The notes beneath the pieces are model-generated. The model was given only the letters and a program-made list of their open reading frames with translations, ran no database searches and had not been told where the DNA came from. Below are positions 10,058 to 19,630 of a stretch of DNA of 64,000 nucleotides, one piece after another (position 1 is the first letter of the stretch; each line of letters starts with the position of its first letter). Origin of the DNA: Mycobacteriales bacterium (GTDB taxonomy: Bacteria > Actinomycetota > Actinomycetes > DATLTS01); contig DATLTS010000041.1 of the NCBI GenBank assembly GCA_035533475.1, positions 127,070-191,069 on the forward strand, read 5' to 3'. The position numbers and the translations under genes are program-made.

Positions 10058-10822
10058 TCAGTGACCCGTTCCGGTGGGCTGCGGGGCCGGTCTGAGTACC
10101 TCGGTGTGGGTCAGCACAAGCCGGAGGATGAGTCGCTGCGCTGCGCTCCCCTTGGGATTGCATGTCGTCAGCGTCAGCCAATGGCCGGCGCCGAGGATCC
10201 CGGTCTGGGCAACGACGCGGTAGTTGTTGGGGTCGACGATCCAGGGATTCGCGTGGAAGTCACCGTTCAGGTCCGGCTGGTCGCTGGGGTCCTGGACCTC
10301 GGAACCCGGCACGACGCTGTAGGTGAACTTGCCGAAGGGAGTGATCAGATAGACGACCTGACCGGGCTTCAACTCATCGAGCCGGTTGAACGGGCGCCCG
10401 AAGGTCGTGCGGTGCCCGGCGATCCCGACGTTGCCCTTGGCCCCCGGCAGCGGGGTGTCCACGTAGTGGCCGGCTCCGGCCCGCAGCGCCGCCAGCGTGG
10501 TTCCCTGCACAACGAGAACGTCGACGTTGAGGCTCGGAATCTGAAGCTCGGTCAGCCCCTGGCCCACCTGGATGTGGCCGGTCAGATATTCCTGCACGTA
10601 GGAGGGGCTGGTGAACTGCGATCGCAGCTGGCCCTGCCGGTTGTGGGCTAGCCAGTCGGTGTACAGCGGCCACGCGAACATCCCGATCCCGGCTACCAAC
10701 AGCACCACGGTGAGTCCCGAGATGCCCCGTCGACCGCCCGGCCGGCGCAGCGTGTCACCCAACAACCCGAAGACCCCCCGTGGCCGCCCCGGGAGCGGGG
10801 AAGGCACGAAACTCGGCGTCAT
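10058..10822 (-). CDS. srtE: Class E sortase
   Basis: A 254-residue membrane-anchored transpeptidase that cleaves sorting signals and joins proteins to peptidoglycan. One N-terminal membrane segment (about 36-52) is followed by the sortase beta-barrel. The catalytic triad is visible: His137 in GIAGHRTTFG, Cys221 in TLTTCNPKG, and Arg230 in AAQRLILR. The start is supported by AGGAG about 10 bases upstream of the ATG. It overlaps the end of the tadE-like gene by 68 bases and is followed after 1 base by a secreted protein with a sorting-signal-like tail. Linkage of a sortase to the Tad genes suggests wall attachment of surface proteins or pili. Confidence 0.93.
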   Translation of the reverse strand: MTPSFVPSPLPGRPRGVFGLLGDTLRRPGGRRGISGLTVVLLVAGIGMFAWPLYTDWLAHNRQGQLRSQFTSPSYVQEYLTGHIQVGQGLTELQIPSLNVDVLVVQGTTLAALRAGAGHYVDTPLPGAKGNVGIAGHRTTFGRPFNRLDELKPGQVVYLITPFGKFTYSVVPGSEVQDPSDQPDLNGDFHANPWIVDPNNYRVVAQTGILGAGHWLTLTTCNPKGSAAQRLILRLVLTHTEVLRPAPQPTGTGH

Positions 10823-11309
10823 CGGCAGGGCTCCTAAGCGGACGGCAGCGGTCGATGGATGAAACGACTATCGGGGCCCCAAGGTTACGCCTGGAGCCCG
10901 GAGACCCCGCCAAACCCGACAGCCCGCCGCCACCAGCCCAGACGCTCTCATGATCCGAGACCGTGATCCCGGGCAGCCGGCGCAAGACACCTCCGAACGG
11001 CCGAACGGTCACCACAACCCACACCGTGAGAAACCGGGGTGTTTCCTGGATCCTGACCGTTGCCCCGGGCGGCGCGTCCCGGGCGGCCACGGCGGCGACC
11101 ACCGCGGCCGGAGCCCCCGCGTCGGCGGCGGCGGCCGCCGCGCTGGCGGCGGCTGTGCAGCGCAGGTGCGCCCACGCCGCCGCCAGCGTCCACAACGCCA
11201 CCGCCAGGAGCACCACGACGGTCGGGAAAACCAGGGCGGCCTCGACCGTCACCATGCCCTCGCTTCTCACAGCCAGGCGTCGGGACCGGCGGCGGCCCGT
11301 CGATGACAT
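10755..11309 (-). CDS. tadE: TadE-like minor pilin with long C-terminal tail
   Basis: The N-terminal part has the TadE hallmark: a basic start, then SEGMVTVEAALVFPTVVVLL, with the prepilin-type Glu five residues into the mature hydrophobic helix. TadE pseudopilins are membrane-anchored and needed for Flp pilus assembly. Family members usually end near residue 120-130. Here the frame continues about 60 residues of Arg/Gly/Pro-rich sequence that overlaps the sortase start by 68 bases, so the tail may be non-functional or reflect a lost stop or a frameshift. No TadG-like gene is seen. It follows the Flp pilin gene on the same strand with no gap. Confidence 0.8.
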   Translation of the reverse strand: MSSTGRRRSRRLAVRSEGMVTVEAALVFPTVVVLLAVALWTLAAAWAHLRCTAAASAAAAAADAGAPAAVVAAVAARDAPPGATVRIQETPRFLTVWVVVTVRPFGGVLRRLPGITVSDHESVWAGGGGLSGLAGSPGSRRNLGAPIVVSSIDRCRPLRSPADDAEFRAFPAPGAATGGLRVVG

Positions 11310-11525
11310 TCAGTGACCGGTCGCTGCACTACCGAACAGGACCGACGGACTGATCTGGTGAAAGGCCATGTTGAAGATGCTGGCCATGTCACCGATGATC
11401 TGCGGGCTGGTGGCAATCTTGAACAGCAGCACCGCGAAGGCAACGGCGGCGAGGGTTCCCACCGCGTACTCGGCGGTTGCCATTCCATCATCGGCCCGAA
11501 GTCGCGCCCGTAGCCAGCGAAGCAT
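11310..11525 (-). CDS. Flp-like pilin, DUF4244 family
   Basis: A 71-residue small pilin. The short basic leader MLRWLRARLRADDGM is followed by ATAEYAVGTLAAVAF. A prepilin peptidase would cut before the hydrophobic helix, leaving the conserved Glu near position 5 of the mature protein. The start at 11525 is set by a near-perfect ribosome site (GGGAGGAATC then ATG); a longer frame upstream to 11585 is not needed. It lies between tadC and tadE and is separated from tadC by 150 bases that contain a strong hairpin, which suits the higher expression needed for the structural pilin. Confidence 0.88.
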   Translation of the reverse strand: MLRWLRARLRADDGMATAEYAVGTLAAVAFAVLLFKIATSPQIIGDMASIFNMAFHQISPSVLFGSAATGH

Positions 11526-11582
11526 GATTCCTCCCGGAAGCCGGCGATCCGGCCGGTGCGGGCCCGGCGCAGCGCCGAGCAC

Positions 11583-11611
11583 CACCGACGATGCGCCGCG
11601 GCGCGTCGGTG
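11583..11611 (-). promoter_or_regulatory. Hairpin between tadC and the pilin gene
   Basis: CACCGAC and GTCGGTG form a 7-base stem around an inner GC-rich palindrome (GCGCCGCGGCGC). It lies in the 150-base gap downstream of tadA-tadB-ssd and upstream of the Flp-like pilin and tadC junction. There is no T-tract. It could be an mRNA processing or stabilising element, or an intra-operon attenuator. Confidence 0.5.
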
Positions 11612-11676
11612 CGGCAGCTTGCGCTGCTCATCTGTGGAGAACGACCGGCCCCGGGGAGGGTGGGGAAAACCCAGGG

Positions 11677-12408
11677 TCAGCCACGGAGCACCCGAAGCAA
11701 CCCGAGCGCGATTGGGACCACGCCGAGCAGGACGAAGGCCGGAAGGAAGCAGAGGGTCACCGGCAGTAGCGCGCGGACGGAAGCGGTTCCGGCGCCGGCC
11801 ACCGCCCGGTCCCGTGCTCGTTGCCGCTCACCGATCGCGAGCCGGCGGAGCGCACCCGACGCCTGCGCCCCCGTCGTGCTTGCCCGCAGGAGCACGCGCG
11901 CCGCCGGCGCCAGCAGTGGGTCGGCGGCCCAGCCGGCCCAGGCCTCGCTCGGCACGGCGCCAAGCGCGAGCCGCTCAACCGGGTCGAGCAGCCACCTCGA
12001 AAGCGCCGGCCCGGTGCCGCCCGCCGCCGCCCGCAGCGATGCCGGCATGGACAGACCGGCTCGCAGGCATCCGGCGATCAGGTCGAGGGCGAGCGGCAGG
12101 TCCTCCACCACGGCGGCCCGCCGGCGCCGCTCCGCTGCCGACTCCAGGCGAGCGAGCCAGCGATGCGTCGCGGCACCGACGCCGGCTCCCAGCGCGACAC
12201 CGGCGAGACCGCCCACGACGGTGGCGACCAGCAGAGCCGCAGATGCCGCACCTACCGTGCACGCGCGACGCTTCCGAGCGGCAGCGCCCTCGAGGCGGGC
12301 CGGGCGTGGCCTGGGGTAGGCCCGGGACAGCCGGTCCGCCGCCGTCCGATCCGGAGTGGCCAGCCCGACGGCCACCCACACGGCGGATACGGCAATCAGG
12401 GACGTCAC
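11677..12408 (-). CDS. tadC: Tad secretion inner-membrane protein TadC
   Basis: Type II secretion F-domain protein of about 243 residues, one of two polytopic platform proteins of the Tad machine. The conserved core reads VVEDLPLALDLIAGCLRAGLSM, then LARLAIGER-type helices, with hydrophobic segments at both ends. The open frame extends to 12792, but residues before V-T-S-L-I-A-V look like an Arg/Pro-rich shadow and would overlap tadB, so I place the start at the GTG at 12408. The 37-base spacing from the tadB stop supports this. The gene is transcribed with tadA and tadB. Confidence 0.85.
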   Translation of the reverse strand: MTSLIAVSAVWVAVGLATPDRTAADRLSRAYPRPRPARLEGAAARKRRACTVGAASAALLVATVVGGLAGVALGAGVGAATHRWLARLESAAERRRRAAVVEDLPLALDLIAGCLRAGLSMPASLRAAAGGTGPALSRWLLDPVERLALGAVPSEAWAGWAADPLLAPAARVLLRASTTGAQASGALRRLAIGERQRARDRAVAGAGTASVRALLPVTLCFLPAFVLLGVVPIALGLLRVLRG

Positions 12409-12445
12409 GACCGCCCGGCGCCGCGCGGCCTCAGGTCGGTGCTTC

Positions 12446-13282
12446 TCACACCCGTTCCGCGGCTCGGGCGACCAGGGTGCCCCAGCGCCACCCGGCAAAG
12501 TCGAGCAGGCCGCCACCGACAAGCAGGATGTGTCCCGTGCCGGTGTGCAGAAGCAGATGGGCAGGCGCCGCCCCGACTGCCGTGCCCAAGGCGATCCCAG
12601 CCAGCGGCAGGAGCGTGAGGAGTCCCATCGACGCCCGTGCGCCGGACAGTTGCGCATGGGCCTCTGCGCCGGCCCGGATCCGGCCCTCGAGGGCACCGAT
12701 GACACCCTCCAGCGCGTCGGCGAGGCTGGCACCGCTCGACTCGGTGGCCGCCCAGCAGCCGGCGAGGGCCCGTAACCCCTCGGCGCCCGCAAGCTCGGCC
12801 AGGCCGTTCAACAGGAGAGGGACGTCGGCCCCCAGCTTGGCCTCAGCGGCCACCGTCGCTAGGGGGCCGGCCAGCTCTCCGGCCGCCGACGCGACCGCGG
12901 CAAGCGCTTGCCTGGGCGGCTGACCAGCACGCAGCTCGTCCATCAGGCCGGTCGTCGCCGCGACCACGCAGCTTCGGCGTCGAGCAACCACCCTTGCCTG
13001 GGCGCCCACGGCCCGGGTGCGGAGGAAAGCGAGCGCGATGACAGCGACGACTGCCCCCAGCCAGTCCCCGATCCCATAGCTCAAGCCGGTGCAAGCGACG
13101 GCCATGGCCAGGGCCCGGCCACCCGGCAGCACGGCGATCCGGTCGAGCGCGAGCAGCCGGTTCGCCGGATCGGCACGCATGCGACGCAGTCGCTCCAGCC
13201 GACCCAACGACGCGCCGCCGGGGACCGCCCAGTATCCGGCGAGGGCGGCCAGCCCGGCGGGCGCCACGACGACGGTGGTCAT
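12446..13282 (-). CDS. tadB: Tad secretion inner-membrane protein TadB
   Basis: A 278-residue type II secretion F-domain protein and partner of TadC. Hydrophobic segments at the N-terminus and around residues 60-85, then the cytoplasmic F domain (LMDELRAGQPPRQALAAVA, later ESSGASLADALEGV), then two C-terminal membrane segments. The ATG overlaps the tadA stop by four bases (ATGA), indicating translational coupling. The family normally anchors the TadA ATPase at the membrane. Confidence 0.88.
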   Translation of the reverse strand: MTTVVVAPAGLAALAGYWAVPGGASLGRLERLRRMRADPANRLLALDRIAVLPGGRALAMAVACTGLSYGIGDWLGAVVAVIALAFLRTRAVGAQARVVARRRSCVVAATTGLMDELRAGQPPRQALAAVASAAGELAGPLATVAAEAKLGADVPLLLNGLAELAGAEGLRALAGCWAATESSGASLADALEGVIGALEGRIRAGAEAHAQLSGARASMGLLTLLPLAGIALGTAVGAAPAHLLLHTGTGHILLVGGGLLDFAGWRWGTLVARAAERV

Positions 13283-14472
13283 GGCGTTCCGGCGAGCCGG
13301 GCGTCGAGGTCGGCTGCGGCCGGACCCGGCACCGGCTCGCCCGCATCGAGGCGGCGATACGCCCCCACTACCTCGACCCGACCGTCAGCGAGCCGGCGGC
13401 AGAGCGCGAGTTCGGCCACCCGACGGACACCGTCCGGACGGCGATCGAGGTGAATGACGGCGTCGACAGCAGCCGCCAGCAGGCTGTGCAGGGCGTTGCG
13501 GGCCAACCCGGCCGGCGCGGCGAGTGCCTCCAACCGCGCGGGCACCTCGCAAGCGCGGTTGGCATGAACTGTGCCGCACCCGCCGTCGTGTCCGGTGTTG
13601 AGCGCACTGAGCAAGTCGAGCACGTCGACTCCGCGACACTCCCCCACCACCAGCCGGTCGGGCCGCATCCGCAACGCCTGCCGGACGAGCGTCGACTGCG
13701 CGATCGCGCCCGATCCCTCCGCATTCGCCGGCCGTCCCTGCAGCCGGACCAGGTGGCCCGCGCGGACGATGAGCTCTGCCGTGTCCTCGACAAGCACCAG
13801 GCGCTCACCAGGAGCCGCCAGGCTCAGCAAGGCACCGAGCAGCGTGGTCTTGCCGGATCCAGCGCCACCGGAGACGAGGAAGCTCAGCCGCCGCCGCACA
13901 ACCCTTTGGAGCAGTTCGGCCCCCGCCGGGCTCACCGTCCCCGCGTCGACCAACTCGGCCATGCTGAACCCCCGGGACCGGGGGATCCGCAACGAGATGC
14001 AGGTCCCGCCGTCGGCTACGGGCGGCAGCACGGCGTGCAGCCGAATCCCTTCCGGTAGCGCGGCATCGACGAACGGCGAGCTGTCATCCAGGCGCCTACC
14101 CGCCGCCTGGGCGAGTCGCACCGCGAGGCTCCGCACCTGGTGTTCATCCTCGAAGGCGACGCCGGCTGGCTCCATGCCGTCACCTCGATCGATCCAGACC
14201 TCACGGGATGCATTGACGCAGATGTCGCTGACCCGCGGGTCGGAAAGGATTCGCTGCAACGGTCCCAGCCCAGCCAGGTCGGCGTGCACCGATTTCGCGA
14301 CCTCGAGCCGGTCGACCGCCCCGAGCCAGGGCTGGACCTCCCGCAACGCAGAGCCGACCGCCTCCGGGCTGGCGGGCCGCCGGGATGCGACCAGCCGGTG
14401 GCGGATCTTCGCGGTCAGACCGAGTTCGGCAGAGGGCCCGGGTGGCCGCTCGGGCGCAGCCCAGACGTTCAC
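13279..14472 (-). CDS. tadA: Tad pilus assembly ATPase TadA (CpaF family)
   Basis: A 397-residue hexameric secretion ATPase powering Flp pilus extrusion. Walker A is GGAGSGKTTLLG, the Asp box is LVLVEDTAEL, and Walker B is in MRPDRLVVGECRG. The His box appears as GHDGGCGTVHAN. The N-terminal domain contains the family segment DPRVSDICVNASREVWIDRG. It overlaps both neighbours by 4 bases (ssd upstream, tadB downstream), a coupled operon. Length is normal for the actinobacterial clade. Confidence 0.95.
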   Translation of the reverse strand: MNVWAAPERPPGPSAELGLTAKIRHRLVASRRPASPEAVGSALREVQPWLGAVDRLEVAKSVHADLAGLGPLQRILSDPRVSDICVNASREVWIDRGDGMEPAGVAFEDEHQVRSLAVRLAQAAGRRLDDSSPFVDAALPEGIRLHAVLPPVADGGTCISLRIPRSRGFSMAELVDAGTVSPAGAELLQRVVRRRLSFLVSGGAGSGKTTLLGALLSLAAPGERLVLVEDTAELIVRAGHLVRLQGRPANAEGSGAIAQSTLVRQALRMRPDRLVVGECRGVDVLDLLSALNTGHDGGCGTVHANRACEVPARLEALAAPAGLARNALHSLLAAAVDAVIHLDRRPDGVRRVAELALCRRLADGRVEVVGAYRRLDAGEPVPGPAAADLDARLAGTP

Positions 14473-15557
14473 GCCGCGGCCACAACCGGGATCAGTTCGG
14501 CAAGCAGACGGCGACAGAACGCTGCCAGCGGTCCGCGTCCGGAACGGCCCGGCGGCTCACCTCGCTCGAGCGCCGCAGCCAACCCCGGTTCGGCCCGCAA
14601 TGAACCCGCGAGCGGGAGTTCGAGCGCGTCGGCGATGGCGGCCGGGTCGAGCCCACCCGGCGCCGGGCCACGGACGACGAGCCGGACATCCTGGCAGTGA
14701 CCGGTCAGCCCGGCGGCCACCCGACCGGCTGCTGCTGCTGCCCGCAAGTCGGCCGGCACGACGACCAGGACCGTCCTCGTGAAGTCCAGCGCCGCCAGGG
14801 CTGCCGAGTCGATCTGGCGCGGCAGGTCGACCACAACCAGTTGATGCGTCCCGACCACCCCACCAAGCACCGCGGTCATCCAGGCCCCGGACTCCGACGG
14901 CGGGCTGAGCCGGTCCCAGGACAGAACGCGCAGTTCGTCCACCCGCACCAAGGCCTCCCTCAGGCCGGCCGGGTTCAACGGTGCCCGGCTCGCCGACAGG
15001 TCGGGCCAACGCAGTCCGCCCACCGCCTCGGCCCCGAGAATCAGGTCGATCCCCCCGCCGAGGGGATCCGCGTCGACGAGCACGCTGGGCCACAACCGGC
15101 TCCCGGTCAGCGCGAGGGCGGCGGCCAGGGTGGACGCGCCAGCGCCGCCGCGCCCACCGATCACGCCGACGCAGGCGGCCCGCCCTGCACCGGAAAGCGC
15201 CGCCGCGAGCACCGCTCGCAGGCCCGCCGCCTCCGCCGGCAGGCGGAACGTGCAGGCCGCCCCGAGCGCCGCGGCGACCGGCCCAGAGCTCCCGCGGGAA
15301 CCGGCCACGACGACCACGTCCTCCCGAGCGGGGAGTGGCCAACTCGGAGGCGTGCCGATCGCCACGTCGGCGCCGACCAGAACGACCCGTGCGGTCGCCC
15401 AGTCCGGCCCCGCTGCACCGGGGCCGAGGACGACGGTCGGCTCGACGCCGAGCGACGCCAGAAGCGAGATCAACTGCTCCAGCAATTCCGGATCGGCAGT
15501 GATGATCAAGGGCCGGCCCTGAGCGGAGAGGCGGGTGTGGTCAGGCAACGGCGCCAT
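14469..15557 (-). CDS. ssd: Septum-site-determining protein Ssd / TadZ-CpaE-like
   Basis: A 362-residue MinD/ParA-superfamily protein. The N-terminal receiver-like half is degenerate. The second half has a deviant Walker A in GVIGGRGGAGASTLAAA (GAGAST, with Ala where MinD has the catalytic Lys) and a later VVVDLPRQID switch region. Such proteins localise Tad machinery; M. tuberculosis Ssd (Rv3660c) also affects septum formation. First gene of the tad operon, with a 353-base upstream region shared with the divergent phosphatase gene. The missing Lys makes ATP hydrolysis doubtful. Confidence 0.88.
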   Translation of the reverse strand: MAPLPDHTRLSAQGRPLIITADPELLEQLISLLASLGVEPTVVLGPGAAGPDWATARVVLVGADVAIGTPPSWPLPAREDVVVVAGSRGSSGPVAAALGAACTFRLPAEAAGLRAVLAAALSGAGRAACVGVIGGRGGAGASTLAAALALTGSRLWPSVLVDADPLGGGIDLILGAEAVGGLRWPDLSASRAPLNPAGLREALVRVDELRVLSWDRLSPPSESGAWMTAVLGGVVGTHQLVVVDLPRQIDSAALAALDFTRTVLVVVPADLRAAAAAGRVAAGLTGHCQDVRLVVRGPAPGGLDPAAIADALELPLAGSLRAEPGLAAALERGEPPGRSGRGPLAAFCRRLLAELIPVVAAA

Positions 15558-15699
15558 GCGGTCCTCCGATCGGGCGGCGACGTGCCGCCGCCGTCACGAT
15601 CCGCCGGCGGGAGGTGTCGGCCCAGCCGGAAGCGATCATCTGTGGACAGCCGGCCTGGAAGTTGTCCCTGTGGACAGCGGGGCCGAAGCCCGGGACAGC

Positions 15700-15734
15700 G
15701 GACGGCCCCCGCTGGGGGGTAGCGGGGGCCGTCC
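15700..15734. terminator. Strong 14-base-pair hairpin in a divergent promoter region
   Basis: GGACGGCCCCCGCT (15700-15713) is perfectly complementary to AGCGGGGGCCGTCC (15721-15734), with a 7-base loop GGGGGGT. There is no T-tract on either side, as is usual for actinobacterial terminators. Its position between two divergent genes, rather than after a gene, is unusual; it may attenuate transcription from one side or insulate the two promoters. Confidence 0.6.
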
Positions 15735-15897
15735 CGAGATCCGACTCCGGGGGGGATGAGCCGGACCGTTCGTGTGTCGCCGGCGGGCTTCCCGCCGGCT
15801 CGGATGCCGTTCGACTCGGGCCATCCCCCCGCGTCGGCGCGAGCAAACCCGAGAGCCCGAAAAAATTGTCGGGTCGGGTGTGCAGGACCGGGACGCC

Positions 15898-15903
15898 TAT
15901 CCT
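15898..15903 (+). promoter_or_regulatory. Predicted -10 element, leaderless start of HAD gene
   Basis: TATCCT fits the actinobacterial TANNNT -10 consensus and lies 7 bases upstream of ATG 15911. There is no Shine-Dalgarno in between, so transcription probably starts at or near the A of the ATG. Prediction only. Confidence 0.45.
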
Positions 15904-15910
15904 CGGGGCC

Positions 15911-16717
15911 ATGGATAGGGTCGGACCCGAGGTGCAGCGTACCGCGGCCTTCTTCGACCTGGACAAGACGATCATCGCCAAGTCGAGCACCCTCGCGTTC
16001 GGGAGATCCTTCTACCAGGGTGGCCTGATCAACCGCCGGGCCGTCCTAAAGGGGACCTACGCCCAGTTCGTCTACCTGCTCGGCGGGGCTGACGAGAACC
16101 AGATGGACCGCATGCGCGACTACCTCAAACGCCTGTGCAGCGGCTGGGACGTCGAGCAGGTCCGAGGCATCGTCACCGAAGCGATAGTCGAGCTGATCGA
16201 CCCGTTGATCTACGCCGAGGCGGCTGCCCTCATCGAGGAGCATCAAAGCGCCGGTCGTGACGTCGTGATCGTGTCGAGCAGCGGAGAAGAGGTGGTCGGG
16301 CCGATCGGGGAGATGGTCGGTGCTGACCATGTAATCGCGACCCGGATGGTCGTGGCCGACGGCTGCTATACCGGCGACATCGCGTTCTACGCGTACGGGC
16401 CGGGCAAGGCCGAAGCGATCCGGGAACTCGCGGAATCCCATGGCTATGACCTAGCCGCCTGTTACGCCTACAGCGACTCGATGACCGACCTTCCGATGCT
16501 TGAGGCGGTCGGGAACCCAACGACGGTAAACCCGGACCGTGCCCTGCGCCGGGAAGCAGCCGCCCGCGGCTGGCCGGTCCTCGAATTTCGCCGCCCCGTC
16601 TCGCTCCGGAACCGGGTATCGCCGCCGGGCCCGATCCTCGTCGGCGCGCTGGCCACGGGTGCGATCGCTGGTCTCGGCCTGGCCTGGTACTCGACCCGAC
16701 GCCGGACGCGGACCTGA
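15911..16717 (+). CDS. HAD-IB family phosphatase (SerB-like) with C-terminal membrane segment
   Basis: A 268-residue haloacid dehalogenase phosphatase. Motif I is FFDLDKTII with the nucleophile Asp, motif II is VIVSSSGEE, and motif III/IV is YAYSDSMTDLPML. The C-terminus has a hydrophobic stretch (ILVGALATGAIAGLGLAW) and a basic tail, so it may be tethered to the membrane. The orthologue (Rv3661 by position) always lies beside ssd. The substrate is unknown; subfamily IB includes phosphoserine phosphatases and lysophosphatidate-type enzymes. The reading frame stays open upstream to 15614, but recognisable protein begins at the ATG at 15911. Confidence 0.88.
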   Translation: MDRVGPEVQRTAAFFDLDKTIIAKSSTLAFGRSFYQGGLINRRAVLKGTYAQFVYLLGGADENQMDRMRDYLKRLCSGWDVEQVRGIVTEAIVELIDPLIYAEAAALIEEHQSAGRDVVIVSSSGEEVVGPIGEMVGADHVIATRMVVADGCYTGDIAFYAYGPGKAEAIRELAESHGYDLAACYAYSDSMTDLPMLEAVGNPTTVNPDRALRREAAARGWPVLEFRRPVSLRNRVSPPGPILVGALATGAIAGLGLAWYSTRRRTRT

Positions 16718-17069
16718 GCCGCCCATTTCGGTTCGGGCTCTTCCCATCCGGGCGGGAACGGAGTAGAAACAGGGAGCCGGCTCGCCGGTCGCGAGGGGCG
16801 GTGTCCCCCCGATCGAGAGTCGGCGCACGGCAACCGGGCACCCACGCGCGACCAGCCGCGAGAGGCGCGTCCAGACGGGTCGAACCCGTCGGACTAGACG
16901 AAGGTGCACGCCTGGTAACCCGCCCGCCGTGCCAGTGGGCGGCGTCCCGAAGCCCGGGGCGCCGTTCGCATGTCCCCGTCCACCACAGGCCGTCGCCGCG
17001 CCCTTGCGAACCTCGGGCGCGAGGCAGACGATCTAGCCGAGACCCGCCCGCCGACAGAGGAGACCGAGC
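16718..17069 (+). other. 352-base leader/intergenic region upstream of acs
   Basis: No gene seen. It contains a perfect hairpin GACGGGT-CGA-ACCCGTC at 16874-16890 and a second, CCGCCC / GGGCGG, at 16920-16942 with an 11-base loop. A further run of GTGTCCCCCC lies near 16801-16810. The length and structure would allow a structured 5' leader or small RNA. I could not match it to the riboswitch classes whose consensus I remember (cobalamin, ydaO/c-di-AMP, GEMM). Confidence 0.4.
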
Positions 17070-19058
<1,989 letters not shown>

Positions 19059-19134
19059 TCGTGGCGGCCTGAGCACCCGGGGCGGTTTCCGGGCAGGATG
19101 CCGGGGGATCGCCGAGGTCAGAAGAGGAGGCGCC

Positions 19135-19596
19135 ATGTCGACCGACCACGATGCACCGCCGATCGAAGAGCGCTCGATCGGGGAACTGGTGGCCACCGCC
19201 AGCCGGGACATGTCGCTGCTTGTGCATCAGGAGATGGAGCTTGCGAAAGCCGAACTCACCGCGGCCGCCAAGCGGGTGGGAATAGCTGCCGGGCTGTTCG
19301 GGGCAGCCGGCGGCCTGGGCCTGTTCGCGCTCGTCTTCCTGTCGGTGGCCGCGGCATTCGGCATCTCCGCTCTCGGCGTCTCGCTCGGCTACGGGTTCGT
19401 GTGCGTGGGCGGCGCCTACGGGGTCCTGGCCGGCCTGCTCGCCATCACCGGCGCAACAAAGGCGGTCCGCGTCGGCAAGCCGGAACGAACGATCCGTACC
19501 GTGCAGGACTCGCTGGCCTGGGCTCGGCACCCGACGGTGGCTCCCGATCCGGACGCGCACGAGCTGGCGGAGCTTCGCGCTCGACATACGGACTGA
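19135..19596 (+). CDS. Small membrane protein, phage-holin-III superfamily (DUF1469)
   Basis: A 153-residue protein with a soluble N-terminal helix (VHQEMELAKAELTAAAKR) followed by two hydrophobic segments at about 48-75 and 82-107. This is the DUF1469 / actinobacterial holin superfamily III pattern. These chromosomal homologues are not phage lysis proteins, and their role is unknown. ATG 19135 follows GAGGAGGCGCC. The neighbour order acs, DUF1469, epoxide hydrolase is conserved in mycobacteria (Rv3667, Rv3669, Rv3670 by position). Confidence 0.85.
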   Translation: MSTDHDAPPIEERSIGELVATASRDMSLLVHQEMELAKAELTAAAKRVGIAAGLFGAAGGLGLFALVFLSVAAAFGISALGVSLGYGFVCVGGAYGVLAGLLAITGATKAVRVGKPERTIRTVQDSLAWARHPTVAPDPDAHELAELRARHTD

Positions 19597-19630
19597 CCCA
19601 GATCCGGCCGGATGTGCGAGGCTGTCGGCC

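Larger units (their letters stand above)
15558..15910. other. 353-base divergent intergenic region between ssd and the HAD gene
   Basis: No credible coding frame. It must carry promoters for the tad operon (minus) and the HAD phosphatase (plus). It contains two copies of TGTGGACAG (near 15641 and 15670) and the strong hairpin at 15700-15734. A TATCCT element at 15898-15903 sits 7 bases before the ATG of the HAD gene. Confidence 0.6.

Noticed and set aside
11556-12923. Open frame of 455 codons on the plus strand
   Set aside because: Arg/Pro-rich shadow antisense to tadB and tadC, with no domain and no ribosome site.
16801-16950. Riboswitch or 6C-type RNA in the acs leader
   Set aside because: Only one C-run and no match to the core motifs of cobalamin, c-di-AMP or GEMM classes; kept only as unassigned structure.
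19135-19596. Prophage remnant, because of holin similarity
   Set aside because: No other phage genes nearby, and this family is a normal chromosomal neighbour of acs in actinobacteria.
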